64,000 nt of DNA from Scleroderma bovista (lineage: Eukaryota; Basidiomycota; Agaricomycetes; Boletales; Sclerodermataceae), in assembly GCA_037178675.1 (NCBI GenBank), contig JAYMGJ010000008.1, forward strand, positions 124,001 to 188,000. The letters run 5' to 3'. The notes below the pieces were generated by a model. It was not told the DNA's origin, did no database searches, and saw nothing but the letters and a program-made list of their open reading frames with translations. Within the stretch, counting starts at the first letter, position 1. Every line of letters starts with the position of its first letter. Positions 19,087 through 29,867 of this stretch are shown here, piece by piece. Made by a program: the position numbers and the translations under genes.

Positions 19087-21271
19087 TGTGCGCCTAAGTG
19101 AGGGAAGAGGTCAGAACAACCAACAACCAACACAAATGACAGCAAAATGCGAGTGGTGGTCTTCCGGATTGAAGAGTGATGATAGATTGATGACAGGGGT
19201 GTAACAGCAGTGATGGAGCAACAGGGAAGCAAGGGGACAGTTCCTGCTTCAAGAATGCGATGGACAGTGATGGGATAGAGTGGACAGAGATGCTAGACTG
19301 CGCTTCAGCCTAGAGAAATGATCAGATACAAGATATATCTGATAAACAGCAATATAGGAGCTTTAGGCCAGCACTGGGTGACCTACAAGTCCAAAGACAA
19401 AGAGGGAGCTTATAGACAGTGAGGGAGAGTGAATGTGGTCGCTTTATTGAGGGGGAAGCAGACACTTCCTTGCAGCCTTTGGCTGCTGGTTTATATACAG
19501 GAGGGGCTGTGGCCCTGTAAGCACAAATGACTAAGTGCTTGGTAAGAGATTGGTAAGAAATTGGTAAGCAATTGATAAGCAGTGTAATCAGGCTGAGTCA
19601 TCGATGGGGAAAGCCTGAACAAGCTGCTGAGCCAAGGGAAAGAGCAAAAACATAGGTAAAAAGGGGTGTATAACCAAGAATATGGAAAAATCATTGCATG
19701 GGGCCCAAAAGAGAGGGGGGGAAAGCATGGGATGAGTAGATCAAAGCTAAATGAGCATATGCGATGACATAATGCATATGAATCATAGGGGCATGAGTCA
19801 TGAATTGATAAGCAGCATGATAAGCATGATTTGAAGGATGATTGGTAAGTGATTGGTAAGGGGAGTAATGGGGATTAGTAATGCCAAGAGGGGATGGATA
19901 ATGCGCAGCAGAGTGAGTCAGAGTGAGCCAGAGTGACTCTGTGTGACTCAGAAAGAAGGGAAGCACAACCTATGATTTATTGAACTTTAGATCTGGAGAT
20001 GAGCTTCTGAAGCAGTGCCACTGATGGGAGTGGCTGGGGGATAATAAAAGAATTGATCCGACCAGAAGAGCAGTGTCAGGGGGCCTGGAATGACAAGTAG
20101 AGTCACAGCTGGTCACAGAGTGTCACAAATCCCTTGGATTGAGCTTCTGTAGAGCAAAAACGCGAAATTTGGTGCTCCCGAAGTGCAGTCTTTCCTTGAG
20201 CAGTAAGGGGAAGGTTCTGTACTCTATTAGGGCTCCTAAGAAGGGTTCTAGAGCACTGTTTCATTCGTGTTTGTTGCGGGATAGCAGGGAAGAGAATCAC
20301 AAGTAGCGGATTCGATGTGTCCAGGGAAGCGAGATGAATGATAGAGGGAGATGGATGTGACAGGACTCTGGGATGAAAGGACCATATGCAGAGGACTCAG
20401 GAGACACAGAGATGACCAGGTATGAATTTTCAAGTCTAACGATAGACTTGAGACAACCAAAGTATGTGCGTGACGCAGGACTGACGAGGAGAACACACTG
20501 ACCGAGAACAAGAGGTACTGGGGGAGCAGGCTGGGAAGATATGTACCAGACAGTACACAGGAGCTCAGGGAGAGGCTGTCCCAAGAGCAGGACATAGTTG
20601 AGGTCTGCTGCAATAGCGGAGAAATGTTCCAGAGAAAATGTGGACTCCATAGTGAGTGATGAAGCAGGTGTCTGGATTGCGGGTGGAATATCTCCATGGG
20701 AAATGAATGGATTTACGTCGGAACTTGACAGGCAGATAGACCACGGTCTAGGCTCCATGATGGTATAGTCACATGATTGATAGCTTCAAAAATGGTGGAG
20801 CTATTCAAAATATCGGAATGCCGGCACTGGGCGCCTAAATTTGACATTTGGGCGCTAAAAATGATTCTTCCTTTTCTCCTTTGTTTCTCTATCATTTCTT
20901 CTGCTACTTTGGTTGTTCTGGTATGGGAGTTGGACTGCAGTAGGTTGCATTCCTCTCTCATACTGAAATGATCACCAATCCTTGGATTCTTCTGCTTCTT
21001 GGCGGTTCTCGTGCGATAGATGACTGTCCATGTTGGCATTCATCTCTCGCATCAGGATAGTCATTCTTGTGCGATAGATGGCTACAACGAGCTTGTATTC
21101 ATTCTTCACATAAGGATAGTCTTGACTTTGCGTGATATGGATAGCGAGGGCTGTCTGTATCCCTCAAGTCGGGACAATCTTTCAACAGATCTTGGGTGTG
21201 CATTCTTCGCATTAGTTTCATCGGCTAACTTTCTCCATGTCCACAGTACCAAACATGTTTGGTGCATGACA
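19087..21271 (-). mobile_element. LTR, subfamily B, copy B2 (2185 bp)
   Basis: The ends are TGTGCGCC and GTGCATGACA. It is shorter than B1 by a deletion of about 150 bp near 19160 and has fewer 20-bp units (19912-19945). The flanks are ccgg (19083-19086) and ccgt (21272-21275), one mismatch from a 4-bp duplication. TATATAAA lies on the minus strand at 19497-19490, with the GCAGCC/GGCTGC dyad at 19486-19472. Confidence 0.75.
20297..20758 (-). CDS. LTR-encoded conserved protein, copy B2 (153 aa)
   Basis: It starts MEPRPWSICLSSSDVNPFIS and is open to HRIRYL, where a changed codon ends it 12 residues earlier than copy B1. The core (FSAIAADLNYVLLLGQPLPE, SSQPAPPVPLVLGQ, SPESSAYGPFIPESCHIHLP) matches the other copies. 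Premature loss of the tail only is consistent with the tail being dispensable. Confidence 0.6.
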   Translation of the reverse strand: MEPRPWSICLSSSDVNPFISHGDIPPAIQTPASSLTMESTFSLEHFSAIAADLNYVLLLGQPLPELLCTVWYISSQPAPPVPLVLGQCVLLVSPASRTYFGCLKSIVRLENSYLVISVSPESSAYGPFIPESCHIHLPLSFISLPWTHRIRYL

Positions 21272-21451
21272 CCGTGGCAATGATTTCTGGGGTATAACAA
21301 AAATCATGATAAATAGGTAGCGATTGCAACAATAACAATTATCACCGCACATCACAATTAGAGCTGGAGTGCATATTATGATCATGCAATCATCACAATT
21401 AGGACTTGAGGTTTATTTACTGCACTCCAGAGTTCAAGAGGCATTTCAACT
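21272..21451. other. No gene recognised
   Basis: AT-rich spacer between the B2 LTR and the coiled-coil pseudogene. The word cacaattag recurs at about 21352 and 21395. Confidence 0.4.
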
Positions 21452-22253
21452 ATGTTCAAAGTCTCCCTAGAGTTGAAATCTGGGGAGGATCACCCAAGAA
21501 CCAACTTTGGCAACCCCACTGTGAACCCTTGGCTGGACACCATGGATATCGACACCCTCCCACATCATCCCACAGCGGCTGCCAACACCACCCCCCTGAC
21601 CTCTTCCGACCAAATGGGAGCTGATGCTCAGTGCCTGTGGTACCATCCCCGAGATGCCAGCCCCGACAACCCTGACAATGGCAATCCAAGAGCTGGTAAA
21701 AATCCTGCTGAAGAGTGGGTACAATCAAAAGTAAGATTACAAGAAGTTGATTATTCCAAAAGTCTACAAGAAGAACTCCAACAATCCAAAGCATCACACA
21801 CCCAGGTCTCTTGCCAAAATGAAGAACTTGCAGTATGTCTTGCAAAACACGAAAGAGCTTCAATTCATGCTGGGGAAATTTAGGCATTGATCAGGAGTCT
21901 GCAGGACGCTCAAGTTCAACAGCATCAAAGTATGGAGGACTTCCAACAGAATGTTGGATGGTTCATGGGGAATCAGAGGTCCGATCTATTAAATGTGAGT
22001 TGTAAGGCTGCAGTGGTGATTTTGACTTACGTCTTGTAGAAACAAATGGAAGAGATCATGGATATGAAATCACAACTTGAGGCTCAGCATCAGAAATATG
22101 CGGAAATTCTGGAACAAGAGAAATAGCAAATGCAGGTGAGTACAGTACCCAACTCAGGGAGGCAAATCAACAAGATTCGAGTAGGTGCAAAAAGAAAATG
22201 AACTAGCTGCAATGGCAAAACAGCATGAATACAATCTGCGCAAGCTACAGGTG
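21452..22253 (+). pseudogene. Coiled-coil protein pseudogene with introns
   Basis: The frame runs from 21452 (MFKVSLELKSGEDHPRTNF) to a TAG at 21881-21883. It reads on past it as ALIRSLQDAQVQQHQSMEDF, so the stop probably replaced CAG. Two GTGAGT..TAG introns of about 46-49 bp follow (from about 21996 and 22135). They join KQMEEIMDMKSQLEAQ and ENELAAMAKQHEYNLRKLQ. A second TAG within EILEQEK/QMQ also fits a lost CAG. The whole is glutamine- and glutamate-rich and would form long coiled coils. I know of no specific function. It lies directly upstream of the Helitron helicase and may be cargo. Confidence 0.6.
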
Positions 22254-22591
22254 AGGAACAAGCATAGGGTTTCCCCAAAGCTGAGCCATTACCCCAGAAA
22301 AAAATGCAGTCACTGCTGGCTCGACACACATCCACACCTGCAACGTCCAACATTAATATTAACCCCAGGCCAGCGCTGTCACGTCCCCAAGAAGAGTCAG
22401 GGAGCCCACCTGCAACGCCCAACAGGGATACTACCCCCAGACCACTGCCATCATGTAGCCAATCATACACCTCATACTGAGACTTCAACTGGGAGGCACC
22501 ACATAGCCAGTTGCACACTCCATCTCGAGACTTTAGCAGGGAAGAATCCCGAGTACCATGAAAACCACATTCCAGTCAGAGGGGTTCACGC

Positions 22592-24356
22592 ATGCATGCC
22601 AAAGTGAAGAAGGGGAAATCTCAGGTCTCAAAGAGAATCAGAATCATAGGTCATCTTTGTGATGATCTACAATATCAGTTGACCCATCGGCTACACATGC
22701 AAGATCCCACAGAGGATCAGATTTATGACTATGGTCTTTACTTGATCAATGTTGGCCTTTGGAAAAGTGGAAAATCTTTACAGGATTTTGCAGAAATGCC
22801 TTTGCCTCAGATTCGTTGGGAAAATAGGGTTGGAAACCAGCTGATTGCTGAGCAGCACAATTATGATCTGAATGCTCTGCATCAGATTGTAGAAAATGGT
22901 GAAAGAACTCTGACTGATGAACAGAGAGCAGTTTATGATGCTATGTTGGAAAAGGTTGAAAACAATCAAGCAGGAGGATCCTTTCTTCATAGTGCAGGTG
23001 GCTGTGGAAAGACTTATGTCTGCAATCTGTTGGCTGCAGCTGTACGTGCAAGAGAAAAGATTGTCCTTTGTGTGGCATCTTCTGGAATTGCATCATTACT
23101 GCTCTCAGGTGGTCGGACTGCTCATTCACGGTTCAAAATTCCTATTCCCATAAATGAGGCCAGTACCTGCAATATCAAAAAGGATGATCCATGGCATTAA
23201 CTGCTCCTTCATACATCCCTTATTATTTGGGATGAAGTTCCTATGCAACATTGACATGTGATAGAATGTGTTGATTGTAGTTTGCGTGATCTGCGTGGTG
23301 TGGATGCTGACTTTGGGGTATTCCTGTTCTTTTTGTAGGGGACTTTTGGCAAACTCTTCCTGTTGTTCCCCATGGCTCTCAGGAACATATTGTGGGTGCA
23401 ACTTTCTGTTGCTCTCAGCTTTGGGGGAACATATGTGTTTTTAAGCTTGAAACTAACATGCGACTGGGAAGAGATCCCATATGTGACCAATTTGCTGTGT
23501 GGCTTCTTCAGATTGGTGCTGGAATTGGCATGAGTGCTGAAAATGAAGTCACCCTTCCTGAGTACATGCGCTGTGGTAATGATATGCATTCGCTTATTGA
23601 TGCACTGTATGGAGAGCTACTTGACCCAACACGTGATCATGCTTTACCAAATGATTATTTCTTGGATCATACCATTCTCTCTGCTAAGAATGTTGAGGTC
23701 AATGAAATAAACTCCACAGTTCTTGCATCATTTACTGGCGAAACAACAATTTATACCAGTGTAGACTCTGTTACCGAAAAAGAATATGACTACATTCCCA
23801 CTGAGTTTCTCCACACCTTGGATCCTTCTGGATTCCCACTTCACCAGCTGGAGCTTAAAAATGGTGCTCCACTCATGCTACTACGAAACTTGGACCCAAG
23901 TCATGGCCTTTACAATGGCACACAAATGATTTTGGTGTCATCTACTCAACATGTTCTTCAGTGTTGTGTGCTTTGAAAGGAAAATGAAGGAGTTGAAGGT
24001 GGTGAAATGATATTGTGCTCATTCCATGAATGGCCTTGGATGCCCCACAGGATGAGTTTCCAGTTCCACTTCGACGTCTACAATTTCCAGTTTGTCTTGC
24101 TTTTTCAATGACCATCAATAAATCTCAGGGCCAGAGTGTCAAATATGTAGGACTAGATTTATGTACACCTGTTTTTTCACATGGTCAACTTTATGTGGCT
24201 CTTTCCAGGTGTACCTACCCTCACCATGTTAAGGCCATTTTTCCTCAAGGACAGAATAGTACTTTGACTACAAATGTTGTATTTACTGATCCAAGGATAA
24301 CTATTAGCGAGTATCCATGGTGTGGCAAAGTTATGGCTCACCTGCTGGTGTCACCC
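22592..24356 (+). pseudogene. Helitron Pif1-type helicase, broken
   Basis: The homology starts near 22640 (HLCDDLQYQLTHRL, then EDQIYDYGLYLIN). The Walker A motif is AGGCGKTYVCNLL and the Walker B motif LIIWDEVPMQH. Later motifs are QLWGNICVFKLETNMRLGRD, NGAPLMLLRNLDPSHGLYNG and INKSQGQSVKYVGLDL, then LYVALSRC. Breaks are a TAA near 23198 (CAA expected), a TGA near 23253 in QH/HVIECVD (CGA expected), a frameshift near 23320 and a stop near 23974. The N-terminal Rep domain is absent here. Helicases of this type, fused to a HUH nuclease, drive rolling-circle transposition. I could not identify the TC or CTRR termini. Confidence 0.88.
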
Positions 24357-24758
24357 TAGGGGAATTCTTGGTCTTTGGCACATGCAATTCGAAGCATTGG
24401 ATGAAGGACCGTGTAGGACATCTGATTCGGATAAGATGGCAGAGCTAGGTGGAGTGGACAGTGAGCTCTGATCAGAGTGTGGAAAAACCAGGACCGTCTG
24501 AACAAGATGGATTGTGATTCTGGGTGGAGGGCAAGCCGAGGGTCAGGAGGAACTTACTGCATGCTGACTAAAGTGCTTGAACCTCATGTTGTAGCACATC
24601 GGAGTACATAGTGTGCAGTAATGAATTCAAATTTAAGCTATATACAATGCGGTGAAGAAGAGACAAATTGAAAGAGGATGGTGTAATGACATGGGCTACT
24701 CAATTCTTCCCTGAAGGACCAGCTTCCAAGTTCCAAGATGATGCAAAGAGGTGGGTAA
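24357..24758. other. No gene recognised
   Basis: Spacer between the helicase pseudogene and the end of the hAT gene on the other strand. If a Helitron 3' hairpin or hAT terminal repeat exists it should be here, but I could not identify one by eye. Confidence 0.4.
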
Positions 24759-27700
24759 TCAAATTTGAAACAACTGTATGTGCTCTTGGAGGGTATCACC
24801 TTCTGACGATGCGATGGCATCAATGGCCTGCACCATTGCATTGTTGAGATTTCCTTCTGCTGCCACGAGGCAGCTTAATCTATCCTCTGTATCTTCATCA
24901 TGGAGCATGTCCTTCTGCGGTGTTATCCATTGTTGTGTGAAATGCAGCCGATCCTTCTTCAGCCAAAATTTAAGCATTTGTAGGGCTTCCATGAGCGTGG
25001 GGGAGATACAGTTACGCTTCTTAGTATCAGTCTTGGCACTTGATGAAAATACACGCTTGCAAGGAACACTTGATGCCTGGATCAGCAAGTAGTCCATGGC
25101 CATCCAGAAAACAGTGGGATACCTAGGGTGTTCCAACTGAGTAATATAAGTAGATATACTAATGACAAATGTATTGGGATGCCAATAAGATCTTACCTCC
25201 CAGAACGCAAGCACATCAGCATTTGAATGGGAAATTGTTGCTGTGTATGAGGTGAACTCCTCCTCAACTGATTGTTGTCCTGAATCCTCGGTGCTTGGGG
25301 TAATCTGCATATTTGCGAGGCCGTACCATAAAGCCAGCATCATAAATGCACGTGGCTGGACGGGTTTGGGATTCGGCAGTGTGTCAGTGGTAGGGTGCTT
25401 GGCATGGTATTCTTGCATCTGAGAAATACTTATTAGGACAAGATGGCAAACACTACATTGGATAATCAGAATAGAAATGCCTGAGAAACAACACATATCT
25501 ATTATCTAGATCAAAGAAACATGAAGACTTACCATCATCAAGATTTTATCTTTCACTGAGGCAGCTTCAGTGCCCCAGTGGGTCTGCACCCATGAGAAAT
25601 GGATAGAGGGGTCAACAACTGTGAAGAGTAAGTTTCAAGGTAAAGTTAGCCTCGAAACATGACAAGGTAAAATGCAATGTACACATAGCAAATAAATAGG
25701 TGTTGTTGGCCTGCATACGTCCATGATATGTCACCGCCCAGGAAAGCCCTTCTTCAATGAAAGGGCGAAGTTGCAGGTGGAGTGATGAATTTGCAATTGC
25801 CTGCCACTGAGTTATGAAGTTTTCATATGCAGGCAGAGCACCACCGAGCAGTGGGCTCCGCTCTCCAGACATTGTATGCTGGGCAAGGGAAGGGGCCTGC
25901 AAAGTCTAGGTGATAAGGACTGGTGAGCATAGAAGAAAAAAAAACTAGCCTCCAAGATAAATTCTAGATCTTGCAGAACTTCCCAATCCAGGGATGCTAG
26001 CTTGAGCTGGGCAATGTCTGCATTTCGGGGTACAGCCAAGAAAAGGTCTATAGCCTAGAATAAATACATCAGCTGAAAGTTCTGAAGTGTGGATGAATGT
26101 CTCAACAGACCTGACGTAGTGTATGAAGACGATTGATCATGAAATAAGTCAAGTCCCAGCAGGTCCTAACATCTCGAAGGAGTTGCACAACTGGAAGAGT
26201 GACAGATTGACCATCACTCGCAGTGAAGGATTGATTCTCATTCCCATGTTCAATTGATTGAAGCACTCACTCGCACTCCCTTCCAAGCTCAATCGGGTTT
26301 CAACGTACAGCACTGACATATCCAGTTTTGGCAATGGGCTGCCCCAGGGTGTTGAACCACTGAGATGCAACATTAGTAAAATCCACATTCATGTATTTAT
26401 CAATTGTGTGTTACACACAAATGTGTTGGAGATAAACAGATTTGTTATGGTATATTTACCTACTTACATAAGCATACATCGCACTACAGTAGAGTTTCTA
26501 TTACCATAGTCCCTCAGTAGCTTGCCAGACTACTGAGGGTAAGTACCACTGACTATCTTGTCTATTCCTTACTGATACCTTGTAGTTGCCCTACCTGAGG
26601 TTACCCTACAGCTTCTCCTTCTCCCTTCTTCTACAGGCTAGACTGTCCCTGTGCAGACCACCACCTTTCTATAAAATGTTCATAATGTGAGGAAAGCAGC
26701 AAATGCAGCTCTCTTTGGGATCAAAAATGAACTCGTGTTCCTGCAGTAAGATTTGTGCCAGTTTCTCCATGGCAGTTTCATTGTTTTGAGAGTGAAGTGG
26801 CCCATCTACCAGGGGATGAATAACGGAACACTAGATGAATCGAACACTTACGCCTCCCATGGGAATTTTGACGTGATCAATGAGGTGGAGCATGGTCATT
26901 GCAAGCTCTTCACCTGTGTGCTGGGAAGGGAGATAATGGAATCCGATCAGTGCAGCCTTCAGGGTAAGTGCACCTGTTTTTCCATCTCATCTGATCCAAT
27001 GTGCTGTCATGGCAAGATATGGATTGAGGTTATCCGCAGACCAGATGTCTGATGTAAATGAAATTTTACCAACAGCTTGCTGTGGAGGCCACCATTCAAC
27101 CAATCCAACTCAGAACCTGACCTAGAACTCACCTTGAGGTCAGCTTTGTACAAAGTAGTCTTGCCAGGCTTCAAGAATGAGTTCCCTTGTCTTCATGCGG
27201 TGAGGTATGTCAGAATCCTTGAGATCGCTGCACAACAGGAGGAGTAGCCTTCGAAATTTTGGGCATTCCATTCCATTAATGGCCTGGGTTAACAACACCA
27301 ACACATGATATGATTAGTAAAGTATCACATCACAATGACTTATGTAACATACTTGGTTGTCAGCAACAATGAATCTCACTATATAGTCATGCAAGGCGCC
27401 AAGCGAGAATTCTGGCAAGTCAGCACCCAAGTCAGCCTTGAGGTGCTTCCCAAGGCCCAGTGGGATGCCGTCCCCAACTTCGGGAGGAGGCAGAGGTGGG
27501 AGATTATGGATTGTTACACCTTGACAGGTGAGCACAGCTTTGAGACTGTTATATGTATATCCCGAAGAGAAAGCGGCCTTGAGTAAGGGGGTTTGCACAA
27601 CCCAGTTCTCTTCTTCAAGTTTCTGGACATATAAGAGCACGTGCTGCGACTCCAAGTGGGCACAAAGCAAGGTAGTTGATGTCTGTGGGCTGAATTCAGG

Positions 27701-28249
27701 GTCATTGGGGAACCTTTCCCTGCACTCAGCATACTCTGCAACAAGTCGCCTAGAGATAGTCCACAGTTCCTATATTAGTGATACAAAGTCATGATGTTGG
27801 AGTAAAAGCAATAAACGCACTCACATGGTAGGCATATTGAACGCTCCTTCCCCCTGTTAAAAAAGTGGCAGATATCGTAAGCTATGTTCTTGCCTTTTTG
27901 AGTTGAATGGCCTCAACTTGATTGACCGGTGGCCAATGGATCAGTAGTAGCCGTATTGACAGCAGTCGTGGTAGCGCTTGTAGTACCTTGAGTACTTGTC
28001 GCTCGACTCTGTGATGCATTGGAGCTGGCACCATCGGAATTGCAATGGATATCAAAACTTTCTTGTGTGTCGCTGTCATGCTCAGTGCCACCATCACGAT
28101 AACGGGCCGGCAAACAGTGGTTGCAAACAGGACAGGTGTCGGGTGGGGGTGCACACACAGCAGGGGGGACCATGGGCTCAAGAGCCATCGGTGCAATGGG
28201 AATAGGGAGTTCTTCAGTAGTTTTTGCTCGCTGACAGCATCGAGTCATG
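24759..28249 (-). CDS. hAT-family transposase, many short introns
   Basis: The probable start is MTRCCQRAKTTEELPIP at 28249, followed by a CPVCNHCLPARY segment and a serine/threonine-rich linker. A BED-finger-like part (GKNIAYDICHFFNRGKE, RSICLPC) lies near 27880. Then come LLKAAFSSGYTY, LHDYIVRFIVADNQ, the RNase H-like fold start VGKISFTSDIWSADNLNPYL near 27070-27000, LLRDVRTCWDLTYFMINRL near 26180 and LDWEVLQDLEFILE near 25990. The C-terminal dimerisation domain has MDYLLIQASSVPCKRVFSSS and LMEALQMLKFWLKKD near 25090-24940. The parts lie in different frames separated by plausible small introns. I did not resolve every splice site, so intactness is unproven. hAT transposases cut and paste DNA and leave 8-bp duplications. 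Terminal repeats were not found. Confidence 0.82.
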
Positions 28250-28490
28250 GTACAGAAGACTAAAAGTGGGTTGATGAGTAAAATCTCAAGTGTGGATGAG
28301 GTTCTTATAGCGCAGACACTGCACTTATACTTACAGGCCCTTGGGGCCTTGAGTTTGAACCCTGACCTTAAACATGAGCCCCATTTATCTCGCGAAAACA
28401 ATTCTATTGTAATTGAAATGTTGCATGGGCCAATGGGGATGGTAAGGGGAAACGTAAAAAGCTGACAGCGACATGGGATGAGTCAAGGAA

Positions 28491-29829
28491 CTACTGACAT
28501 GTTGAGAACCTTCCTGTAATTTTTGATCTAAGATAACTTGGGTGCTTTCTGTGAACGTGTAACTTGGGGAGTGACCATAAGGGAGACTTTGGAGTTAGTG
28601 GGAAGGGTGGTGACACTGGGAGTCTGCAGGAATAATGCATCAGAGGTAGCCACCATATATAGAATACATCACCGACATCACAGGTCACCTGAACCTTATC
28701 AATATTGATCACCTCATCCATGTCACTCTTGACCCACACACGGTACTCAACAGAGGAGATACTGCACCACTGGTGCCCGGCAATCACGATGGGCTGGAGC
28801 GTAAAATCTTCTTTGAGGCTAGAGTCGGATTCAGATTCAGAGCTAATGGCAGATTCATTGAATCTGAGGAAAGATGTGGCATCTCGGCACTTCTCCTCCT
28901 GAGAAAACATCCTCCATGCTTGTGATTCCTCTGTTGGTCTATGGTAGGTCTCACTCTCATTGATCAGTATCATGATAACCAGAGCTATCTCAGGACAAGC
29001 AGCCAACTCATTCCTGATTTTCTCCTCCAAGTTGCTTTTGTTTTGAGAGAAGGCGCACTCTACGATGGTGAGGACTTCAAAGTCTTGACCCCTGGACATT
29101 TTCCGTTTCAGAGACATTATAATAAGTCTAAGATCAGGGGTTGCAGAAAACCCTGTTTGTGACGATGGGAATGTAAAGTTTGACTTGAAGGTAGCATGAA
29201 GGATGCGCTTGTTGATAGGGAGCTGCTGCACTGCAGTGTTCATCACCTCCTTGAGATCGGTTAAAGGGACTTCATGTGTTGCTCATGGCCACTCCACAAT
29301 GACGACACCTCCCTGAGGACTGTGGGTTAACCTAACATCTCAGCTGTTGGCATAAAATACATCAACAAACTGTGCAGGTACATACTTTGGCTTCATTGGA
29401 AAGAGGGATGATTCCTTGATAAGATAGGAGAGTGCTTCAAATTCTTGCATGGTGATCCCATGGAATATCTGTTGGAGTGACTGTTAGCGACCATATATCT
29501 TGATGCACCACACCCCATGCACTTTCATTGATGTATTTGTGATGTTGGCATCACTCTCTGGTGACAAGAGATGCTTGAGGGTGTCCTTGAACAATTCTTG
29601 ATGGGAGTAAGTTTCTAAGTCAGATAGAACCAATGACACGTACTGGACGTCAAAACTGGTTGCGGAGTGGACTTTGAAAGTGCAGCAAGCACTTTGCTGT
29701 ACTTGTTGATGATGTCAACTGACACAGCTTTTGGGATTGCTGGAGTTCGGCTTGCGAAGGCCATGAGCATGCTGGCACATGGCCCCCTGTCAAGGAAGTC
29801 GGGGACAAACCTCGACATCAATCATTCGG
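28491..29829 (-). pseudogene. Mushroom repeat-island protein upstream of hAT, with stops
   Basis: The N-terminal part reads MSRFVPDFLDRGPCASMLMA, then KAVSVDIINKYSKVLAALS. The middle part has QIFHGITMQEFEALSYLI, KPKYVPAQFVDVFYANS, DVRLTHSPQGGVVIVEW and THEVPLTDLKEVMNTAVQQL. Then follow LEVLTIVECAFSQ-type and CSISSVEYRVWVKSD blocks. Two in-frame TGA codons (after FYANS and after VEWP) fit lost CGA. The family is familiar from mushroom genomes as an unnamed protein with several exons, with an ECAFSQ motif. Its function is not known to me. It is transcribed toward the hAT gene and 240 bp from its start. Confidence 0.6.
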
Positions 29830-29867
29830 GACGGAAGATATTGATGGCTTTCGGGAGGGCAGCTCCT

